A stretch of 13,038 nucleotides of DNA from Bacillota bacterium. Lineage in GTDB: Bacteria; Bacillota; Clostridia; Christensenellales; Aristaeellaceae. The stretch spans positions 1 through 13,038 of the forward strand of contig JAEVZE010000393.1 of assembly GCA_023392395.1 (NCBI GenBank), read 5' to 3'. Under the pieces are notes generated by a model, which ran no database searches, was not told the DNA's origin, and worked only from the letters and a program-made list of their open reading frames with translations. Below are positions 8,649 to 13,038 of the stretch, one piece after another. Within the stretch, counting starts at the first letter, position 1; every line of letters starts with the position of its first letter. Made by a program: the position numbers and the translations under genes.

Positions 8649-8760
8649 TCCGCCAGCGAGCCGCCCGGAAATCCCGCAGGATTTCAGGCTCCCGCAGTCT
8701 TCTTCCAAAGCGATGAAAAACCATCGTGGTTTTTCATCGCCCTGCCGCCAGCGGCAGGCG

Positions 8761-9717
8761 TTACGCCGGCAAAGAGGCCAGGTATTCGTCCAGGTTCTCC
8801 GGGGTGACGACAGTCACCTTGGTGTACTCCATCTGATCGGCCGGCTCACCCTTCAGGATGCGCATCGCCATGTCGATCACCTGCTCGCCGTAGAGGTGCG
8901 AGTTGTAGGACGCGGTGCACAGCCAGGCGGTCGAGCCATCCTTGTGGTTCTTCAGGTTCTCGATGGCGCCGGGGTCCGCGTTGTGGGATACGATGATGGA
9001 GTCGTCGCGGCGGCCTTCGTTCTCCACAACGGTGTTGATGGCGTAGCCGCGGTCGTCGTTCTGGCCGACGAACACGATCTTGTGGGCGTCCGGATGGGCG
9101 TTGAGCCAGTCGCGGGTCATCGCGGCGGTCTTGACGTCGTCCGCCTGGCTGTCCAGCCACACGACTTCCGCGTCGGCATACACAACCTTCAGCTTGTCCA
9201 CCACGCCGTCGTTGCGCTTCTTGATCTCGTCGCCGGAGGTGGCGTCGTAGAGGTTGACGATGAAGTCCAGCTTATCGCCGAACTTCTTCTGGGCCTGGAT
9301 GACCGCCGCGTCGCCCAGCGCCTCGCCCGCGCCGTAGTTGTTGACGCCGAAGAAGTAGGCATCCTGGTAGATGCAGTCGATGGAGATCATCGGGATGCCC
9401 TTGGCCTTGAGTTCCGCCGCAATGGAGGAGCCGGTCTCGGCCAGCACGTTAAAGTCGATGACCAGATCTACGCCCTTGGTCACGTAGGTCTCGATCGCCT
9501 GCGTCATCACCACCGCGTCGCGCTGCGCGAAGTTCTCTTCCAACTTGATTCCGTTCTTCTCAGCGGCCGCATGCAGCCCCTTGGAAACCGTGATGAAGAA
9601 ATCCTCTGACATGAACATGTTGCAGAATCCGATGTAGGGCTGTTCCTCGGCGAAAGCGCAGACGGTCGTGGCGAGAAGCATCATGACGACAAGTCCCAGG
9701 GCCAACAGTTTCTTCAT
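8761..9717 (-). CDS. Sugar ABC transporter substrate-binding protein (ribose/CUT2 type)
   Basis: 318 residues from the ATG at 9717, which has GGGAGGA (9725-9731) 7 nt upstream; the frame extends 15 codons further into the rhamnosidase end but without a ribosome site. Residues 1-23 are a secretion signal (MKK, a hydrophobic run, then 'CAFA' before 'EEQPYIGF'). The mature part is a type-I periplasmic-binding fold: 'YIGFCNMFMSEDFFITVSKG', 'AIETYVTKGVDLVIDFNVLA', 'KGIPMISIDCIYQDAYFFGV', and 'KIVFVGQNDDRGYAINTVV' in the hinge region. It should capture the sugar outside the membrane and deliver it to the RbsA/RbsC-like pair. The signal looks like signal peptidase I type; the cysteine in 'TTVCAFA' is not in a good lipobox, which is unusual for a monoderm. 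It follows the rhamnosidase by 14 bp. Ligand unknown. Confidence 0.93.
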   Translation of the reverse strand: MKKLLALGLVVMMLLATTVCAFAEEQPYIGFCNMFMSEDFFITVSKGLHAAAEKNGIKLEENFAQRDAVVMTQAIETYVTKGVDLVIDFNVLAETGSSIAAELKAKGIPMISIDCIYQDAYFFGVNNYGAGEALGDAAVIQAQKKFGDKLDFIVNLYDATSGDEIKKRNDGVVDKLKVVYADAEVVWLDSQADDVKTAAMTRDWLNAHPDAHKIVFVGQNDDRGYAINTVVENEGRRDDSIIVSHNADPGAIENLKNHKDGSTAWLCTASYNSHLYGEQVIDMAMRILKGEPADQMEYTKVTVVTPENLDEYLASLPA

Positions 9718-9731
9718 GGTGGAATCCTCCC

Positions 9732-12047
9732 TTATTTGTATTGGGGAAACCCAACAGTCCATTCATGTGCTCCGGGTGGAAGCTCCCGTTCGAAGCCGGG
9801 CAGGCGCAGTAGCGCGGGCGCGGGCAGGCTGCATCGGTAGTTCAGCGCGTCACCGTCGATTTTCCACATCACTTCAATAAGGCCGCGGACACTGTGGTAC
9901 ACCGCGCGCACGCCGCCGATCTCCCGGCTGACGACCGGCTGGAGGAGGATCTTTTCAAACCCTGGCGCAAGCGGCGCGATCCCCACCAGCGATGACACCA
10001 CGAAGGCGCCGACGGTCGCAAAGCCGATGTGGTTGAACGCGTTCATCGGGTGCGGGTGGTACTCGCCGTTCAGGATGCCGTCCCAGCGCTCCCACACGGA
10101 CGTCGCGCCGCATTCGATCATGTACCCGATGCTGGGGAATTCCGTTCGCGTCAGAAAGCGCGCGGCTTCTTCCGGCAGGCCCGCTTCGCACAATCCGTAC
10201 AGCGCGAAGGGCGTCGACGCGGTGCCCCAGGTGATGCCGCCCTTTTCGGCCATGTCCCTTATCAGCCAGTCCCGCGTCGCGGGAATCTCTCCGTCTTCCA
10301 GAAGACCAAACGCCAGCGCGAGCAGTGCGCCGCCCTGCGTCGCGTTCCGGACGAGCCCGTTCCTGCCGATGAAGTACGTGCGGAACGCCGCGCGGATTTT
10401 TGCATACATGGCCTCGTAGTAACCAGTCCGTTCGCCCTCCCCCAGCGCGCGGGCGATGTCGGCCATCAGGAATGCCGCGCGCGCGAAGTAGGCGGTACCG
10501 ATCACCCCAGCAGGGCAAGCGCCGTAGCCGTGGTCAAAATCCGACCGGCCGTTGTGATTCAGGTCCAGCCAGTCCTGCCCGGTGGCAAAGCGCACGAACC
10601 GGTCGCTGTTTCGCTCAAGGTACTGAAAATACCGCTCGAGCGCCGGGAAATGGGACCGGACTTCTTCCAGATCGCCGTACATCTGCACCAGCAACCATGA
10701 GGTGTGGATGCCCATGTCCGATTGGATGTCGCCCGCGAACGGCAGCACGTCCTTCATCATGACCGCCGGGGCGTTGGCCCAGAAGCGGCCGTCCTCCAAC
10801 TGGCTGTCCAGAATGTCGCGCATCCACTTCCGAAGGAACAGGCGGTTGTCGTTCAGGTAGACGGCGGTGTGCATCGCGAAATGCCCTTCCGCGCCCCAGC
10901 CGAGCCGTTCGTCCCGCGCACACACGTCCGTGGGCATTTCAAAGAGGTTGGAGCGGATGGTGTTAACCACCACGTCAAAGACCTTTTGGACGACGGGGTT
11001 TTCGGCTTCAAACAGCGTTTGATTGGGAAGGTCGCTCCCGATCGCGACGCCTTCGACCAGGATCAGCCGGGCGTTTTTGAGGCCGGACACCAACGCGTAC
11101 CGGAAGCCGTGGTAGATGAATTCGGGTTGAAATTGTTCCTCTCCGCCGCCGCGCAGCACGTACAGGTCGTGCGCCTGGGACGAACGGTTGCCGCGCAGGT
11201 AGAGCTGGCCGTCCTTCAGCTGCTCGGCGTGCAGAATGTCGATCCGGGCGCCGGGCGCGCCCGAAACCGTGAGGCTGACGACGCCGGAAAAGCAGACGCC
11301 GAAATCCAGAATGACCGAGTCCCCATCCACCGGCAGCACATTTTGCACGGGATGCCGCGCGTGCTCGACCACCGGAACGCCGGGATGGGGGGACGGGGCA
11401 TGATCGTACTCCGCGCCCGTATCGGCCCTTGCCCAGGAAGAATCGTCGTAGCCGGGGAGCGTCCATCCTTCTCTTTCCAGCCGCGCGTCGTAGCCCGCTC
11501 CGTGCAGGATGTCCGCGTAGAGCCACGGGCCGAAGGCAGCCTTCCAGGTATCGTCGGTGCAAACGCCAACGGTTCGGCCATCTGCGTACTCCACGACGAG
11601 TTCCAGGCTCAGCCGAGGCTTTGCGCCCCACCACTGGCGGGGGTTGAGCCCGATGTACCCGGCGTACCAGCCGTCCGCGAGCACCGCGCCGATGGCGTTC
11701 GCGCCCTGACGCAGAAGCGCCGCCACGTCGTATTCCCGGTAATACACCCGCTTGCGGTAATCGGAGACGCCGGGGATCATGTGCCCAGTCACGGCGCGAG
11801 CGCCATTGAGGAAGACGTCCGCAAGGCCGTAGGCCGCGACCTTGAGCCGTGCGGATTGCACCCGCCCATCGGGAAGCGTAAATTCGCCCCGCAACAGGGC
11901 GGGCGGCGGGAGGAAGGGATGGTTTTCGCCCTTGTCAAAATCATCGGCGCAATAATACGGGATTGTGGAGTCGTAGGAATCGCGCCCTTCGTCCAATCCG
12001 ATCCATGCGCCGCGCCAGAGGCCGGAGCAGTTGTCCTGTGTACTCAT
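9732..12047 (-). CDS. GH78 alpha-L-rhamnosidase, cytoplasmic
   Basis: 771 residues from the ATG at 12047. Family layout is visible: N-terminal beta-sandwich with lectin-like fold (about 50-215, 'VAAYGLADVFLNGARAVTGH', 'VLADGWYAGYIG'), a second beta domain (about 230-345, 'DFGVCFSGVVSLTVSG'), the catalytic (alpha/alpha)6 barrel (about 350-685) and a C-terminal beta domain. The signature 'PTDVCARDERLGWGAEGH' (372-389) places the family's general acid at E380 with D374 and W384; a usual Asp in the 'GWxxD' position is E387. 'ECGATSVWERWDG' (645-657) supplies the proposed base E653, and 'MNAFNH' (668-673) the late His. It releases terminal alpha-L-rhamnose from oligosaccharides or glycosides. There is no signal peptide. 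The frame opens at 12101, but ATGs at 12101 and 12062 lack ribosome sites and lie in or beside the operators, whereas 12047 follows GGGGTG. It is the first gene of the operon. Confidence 0.93.
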   Translation of the reverse strand: MSTQDNCSGLWRGAWIGLDEGRDSYDSTIPYYCADDFDKGENHPFLPPPALLRGEFTLPDGRVQSARLKVAAYGLADVFLNGARAVTGHMIPGVSDYRKRVYYREYDVAALLRQGANAIGAVLADGWYAGYIGLNPRQWWGAKPRLSLELVVEYADGRTVGVCTDDTWKAAFGPWLYADILHGAGYDARLEREGWTLPGYDDSSWARADTGAEYDHAPSPHPGVPVVEHARHPVQNVLPVDGDSVILDFGVCFSGVVSLTVSGAPGARIDILHAEQLKDGQLYLRGNRSSQAHDLYVLRGGGEEQFQPEFIYHGFRYALVSGLKNARLILVEGVAIGSDLPNQTLFEAENPVVQKVFDVVVNTIRSNLFEMPTDVCARDERLGWGAEGHFAMHTAVYLNDNRLFLRKWMRDILDSQLEDGRFWANAPAVMMKDVLPFAGDIQSDMGIHTSWLLVQMYGDLEEVRSHFPALERYFQYLERNSDRFVRFATGQDWLDLNHNGRSDFDHGYGACPAGVIGTAYFARAAFLMADIARALGEGERTGYYEAMYAKIRAAFRTYFIGRNGLVRNATQGGALLALAFGLLEDGEIPATRDWLIRDMAEKGGITWGTASTPFALYGLCEAGLPEEAARFLTRTEFPSIGYMIECGATSVWERWDGILNGEYHPHPMNAFNHIGFATVGAFVVSSLVGIAPLAPGFEKILLQPVVSREIGGVRAVYHSVRGLIEVMWKIDGDALNYRCSLPAPALLRLPGFERELPPGAHEWTVGFPQYK

Positions 12048-12058
12048 ACGCACCCCGG

Positions 12059-12079
12059 TCATTAAATCGATTTTATTGA
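12059..12079. promoter_or_regulatory. LacI-type operator A (promoter-distal)
   Basis: Imperfect palindrome centred on CG at 12068-12069, core AAATCGATTT. On the minus strand it reads as consensus AATRAAATCGRTTTAATGA, shared with operator B (19 of 21 positions identical over the full sites). A CG centre is typical of LacI-family operators. It lies in the 5' leader, 12 bp before the rhamnosidase ATG, and would act as a roadblock or a second anchor for the repressor. Confidence 0.7.
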
Positions 12080-12097
12080 GGCCCTGAAAAAATGAAA

Positions 12098-12118
12098 TCA
12101 TTAAACCGATTTCATTGA
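12098..12118. promoter_or_regulatory. LacI-type operator B (at the transcription start)
   Basis: Second copy of the operator, centre CG at 12107-12108, core AAACCGATTT on the plus strand. Centres of A and B are 39 bp apart. It starts within about 2-4 bp of the predicted transcription start of the promoter at 12128-12157, a classic place for repression by blocking RNA polymerase. The likely binder is the LacI-family protein of this operon. Confidence 0.72.
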
Positions 12119-12127
12119 TGCGCGATC

Positions 12128-12157
12128 ATTGTATCACGCGCGAAAATTGCGCGTCAA
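12128..12157 (-). promoter_or_regulatory. Sigma-A promoter of the rhamnoside operon
   Basis: On the minus strand: -35 TTGACG (12152-12157), 18-bp spacer, -10 TACAAT (12128-12133); five of six match the consensus in each box. Transcription should start near 12121, giving a leader of about 75 nt to the rhamnosidase ATG at 12047, with both operators inside it. The surrounding 12121-12200 is AT-rich compared with the genes. Confidence 0.75.
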
Positions 12158-12315
12158 TATCCGAATACGACAATTTATAGATTCGATTTATATTCTTTTC
12201 GCACATATCATCCGATGGGATTTATGAACATTTTCCGTGTGCGGGCGCGGGTGCGATGGGCCCGACGCACCTTCCCGCCCCTTTATTTCTAAAGAAAACG
12301 CGGCTCCCCCGCCAT

Positions 12316-12352
12316 AGAAAAACATAAGCCGGGGTTTCGCGCGAAACCCCGG
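12316..12352 (-). terminator. Terminator-like hairpin after the M24 gene and element copy 2
   Basis: Perfect palindrome CCGGGGTTTCGC/GCGAAACCCCGG (12329-12352); on the minus strand it is followed by CTTATGTTTTTC, a broken U-tract. It would end transcription from the M24 gene before the operon promoter. The tract begins several nt after the stem, so efficiency is uncertain. Confidence 0.55.
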
Positions 12353-12586
12353 TTACAGACTGTCAAAAAAGTACCCCGTCAGGTCACAATCGTTTCCGGC
12401 GGCATGTACGCCGGAAACGGTTTCTTCCATCAGTACGCAACCTGGTGGAAGAAACAATCCCATAAGTCAGGAAGCCGCCCGGAAATTCGTGAGAATTTCA
12501 GGCTTTCGAAGCCTTTCCTTTCGCGTCAAAAAAACCGCGAGGGTTTTTTGACGCCCTGAAGCCGGGGTTTCACGCGAAACCCCCGC
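12329..12586 (-). repeat. Structured multi-hairpin intergenic element, copy 2
   Basis: Same order of hairpins as copy 1, starting 15 nt after the M24 stop codon in the transcription direction: boundary hairpin (12564-12571 with 12576-12583); H1 (12523-12536 with 12541-12554, GCGTC plus an A/T run, one mismatch); H2 (GAAATTC/GAATTTC, 12482-12488 with 12493-12499, 4-nt loop, AGCC/GGCT closing); H3 (GTTTCTTCCA/TGGAAGAAAC, 12420-12429 with 12446-12455); H4 (CGTTTCCGGCG/CGCCGGAAACG, 12391-12401 with 12409-12419, 7-nt loop); final hairpin 12329-12352. Compared with copy 1, H1 to H4 each differ by changes on both sides of the stem that keep pairing, while unpaired tracts such as GCCGCCCGGAAAT are kept. 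Copy 2 has one H3/H4 module. Confidence 0.75.
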
Positions 12587-12601
12587 TATAATCTCCGGCG
12601 A

Positions 12602-13038
12602 TTAGAATCTGATGGTTTCCCTGGGATAGTTCGTCATGTTGTCGCACTTTGTTTTTCCAACGCGCACGCTGTCTTCGATGCGAAAGCCGCGGCGCAGCGC
12701 GTTGTTGCCCATGAAGATGTCGACGCAGTAGGTCATATTCTCGCGCAGCAGGTACTCCGAATTGCGCTCAATCCACGGCGGCTCGCCTTCCATCAGGCCC
12801 GTCGCGTGGCAGGGCCCGTACAGCAGCCAGCCCAGGTGTCCGTTCGTCTCCATGCAGTCATAGTAGGCCTTGGCCACGTTACGCGCGCTGTTCCCGCTGT
12901 GAAGCTGCAAAAGGACGGCGCTCTGCGCCTCGTATCCGGCTTTGACCGCGTTCAGCAGGACCGGGTCGGGCTCGCCGAAGAACACCGGGCGGCCGATGGA
13001 CGACGCGTAGCCCTCGTACCGCGCGCCGATCTGCAGCA
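12602..13038 (-). CDS. M24 'pita-bread' fold protein (creatinase/aminopeptidase-P-like), N-terminus outside window
   Basis: The frame stays open from the stop (TAA, 12602-12604) to the right edge, 145 codons. Family landmarks of the M24 C-terminal domain are visible in order: 'IGARYEGYASSIGRPVFFGE', 'GPCHATGLMEGEPPWIER' (the 'GHGIG...EPP' region), 'LLRENMTYCVDIFMG' (usually 'GMVFTVEPG') and 'RGFRIEDSVRV' (the conserved 'RIED'). Typical Xaa-Pro peptidases use Asp, Asp, His, Glu, Glu to bind two metals. Here the first Asp ('IDxG') is Gln (codon 13031-13033), the second ('GDITRT') is Ser (12998-13000), the first Glu is Asp, and only His and the last Glu are kept. That pattern resembles creatinase-like members that work without metal, so hydrolysis of a small C-N compound, or no peptidase activity, is as likely as Xaa-Pro cleavage. 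No link to the sugar operon is evident. Confidence 0.85.
   Translation of the reverse strand, partial: LQIGARYEGYASSIGRPVFFGEPDPVLLNAVKAGYEAQSAVLLQLHSGNSARNVAKAYYDCMETNGHLGWLLYGPCHATGLMEGEPPWIERNSEYLLRENMTYCVDIFMGNNALRRGFRIEDSVRVGKTKCDNMTNYPRETIRF

Larger units (their letters stand above)
8429..8758 (-). repeat. Structured multi-hairpin intergenic element, copy 1 (with internal duplication)
   Basis: Read along the minus strand, it begins 2 nt after the binding-protein stop codon. In order it holds: a GC hairpin (8741-8758, CCTGCCG/CGGCAGG); H1, a perfect 13-bp stem (8710-8722 with 8728-8740, 5-nt loop); H2 (GAAATCC/GGATTTC, 8668-8674 with 8679-8685, 4-nt loop, closed by AGCC/GGCT); H3 (9-bp stem 8605-8613 with 8634-8642 enclosing the palindrome CAGTGCGCGCACTG); H4 (CGTTCCCGGCG/CGCCGGGAACG, 8576-8604, 7-nt loop); a second H3/H4 pair; and the GC hairpin at 8429-8458. 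The same order is seen at 12329-12586 with paired base changes in the stems. I do not recognise the family. It could be a REP/MITE-like mobile repeat, an mRNA-stabilising or attenuating structure between the operon's genes, or a small RNA. Confidence 0.75.
8365..8760. other. Gene-free 396-bp gap inside the operon
   Basis: No credible gene lies between the binding-protein stop (8761) and the ATPase start (8364). The gap is nearly filled by the hairpin-rich element at 8429-8758. The remaining 8365-8428 is the leader of the ATPase gene; I see no clear sigma-A promoter in it. Open frames across the gap on both strands encode Arg- or Pro-rich, repeat-derived peptides and look like by-products of the palindromes. 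Confidence 0.7.
12048..12601. other. 554-bp intergenic control region
   Basis: It holds, from the upstream gene towards the rhamnosidase: structured element copy 2 (12329-12586), its closing terminator-like hairpin (12329-12352), a GC-rich stretch at about 12240-12315 with a weak inverted repeat (GGTGCG/CGCACC around GGGCCC, roughly 12249-12270), an AT-rich stretch, the promoter and the two operators. I find no gene in it. Confidence 0.75.

Noticed and set aside
8398..8724. Minus-strand 108-residue open frame with a duplicated 28-residue Arg-rich segment
   Set aside because: It lies wholly over the palindromic element. The duplication follows from the 84-bp DNA repeat being a multiple of three, and the frame is lost in copy 2 at 12.4 kb by a one-base length difference, so selection acts on the stems and not on a peptide.
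10704..12065. Plus-strand 453-residue open frame
   Set aside because: Antisense shadow of the GH78 gene, produced by high GC at third codon positions.
12048..12101. Rhamnosidase start at 12101
   Set aside because: That ATG lies inside operator B about 20 nt from the predicted transcription start and has no ribosome site; 12047 has GGGGTG upstream.

Overview
The window reads as a moderately GC-rich Firmicutes (Clostridia-like) chromosome fragment, probably from a plant-fibre-degrading gut or rumen bacterium. The grounds are Gram-positive-style Shine-Dalgarno sites, a sigma-A-type promoter, a LacI-family regulator and sugar ABC genes of clostridial type. The organism is inferred, because no rRNA or marker gene is present. 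Every gene I can support lies on the minus strand, so transcription runs from high to low coordinates.

Right edge (12602-13038): the C-terminal end of an M24 'pita-bread' peptidase-fold protein whose usual metal ligands are largely replaced. It is followed by a structured intergenic element (12329-12586) that ends in a terminator-like hairpin.

Centre (3867-12157): one catabolic operon. A sigma-A promoter (12128-12157) is followed by two near-identical LacI-type operators (12098-12118 and 12059-12079). Then come a GH78 alpha-L-rhamnosidase, a sugar-binding protein, a second copy of the structured element (8429-8758), an RbsA-like ATPase, an RbsC-like permease, a GH105/GH88-like unsaturated-uronyl hydrolase and a LacI-family regulator. 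The operon closes with a hairpin terminator (3767-3809). Junctions are tight (14 bp, 8 bp, ATGA overlap, 5 bp) except where the element interrupts it. The enzymes point to rhamnose-containing pectin fragments (rhamnogalacturonan type) or other rhamnosides. The transporter imports the sugar, cytoplasmic GH105 and GH78 cleave unsaturated uronic acid and rhamnose, and the regulator probably represses its own operon through the two operators.

Left part (1-3599): two GT2 glycosyltransferases, a 756-residue protein with a long helical repeat-like C-terminal region and a second one that runs off the left edge. They look like surface-glycan genes and seem unrelated to the sugar operon.

The least ordinary feature is the intergenic element. 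It occurs at 8429-8758 and 12329-12586, each time just after a stop codon. The same series of hairpins appears in the same order, and paired base changes keep the stems intact. In the first locus an 84-bp two-hairpin module is tandemly duplicated. I do not recognise it as a named family.
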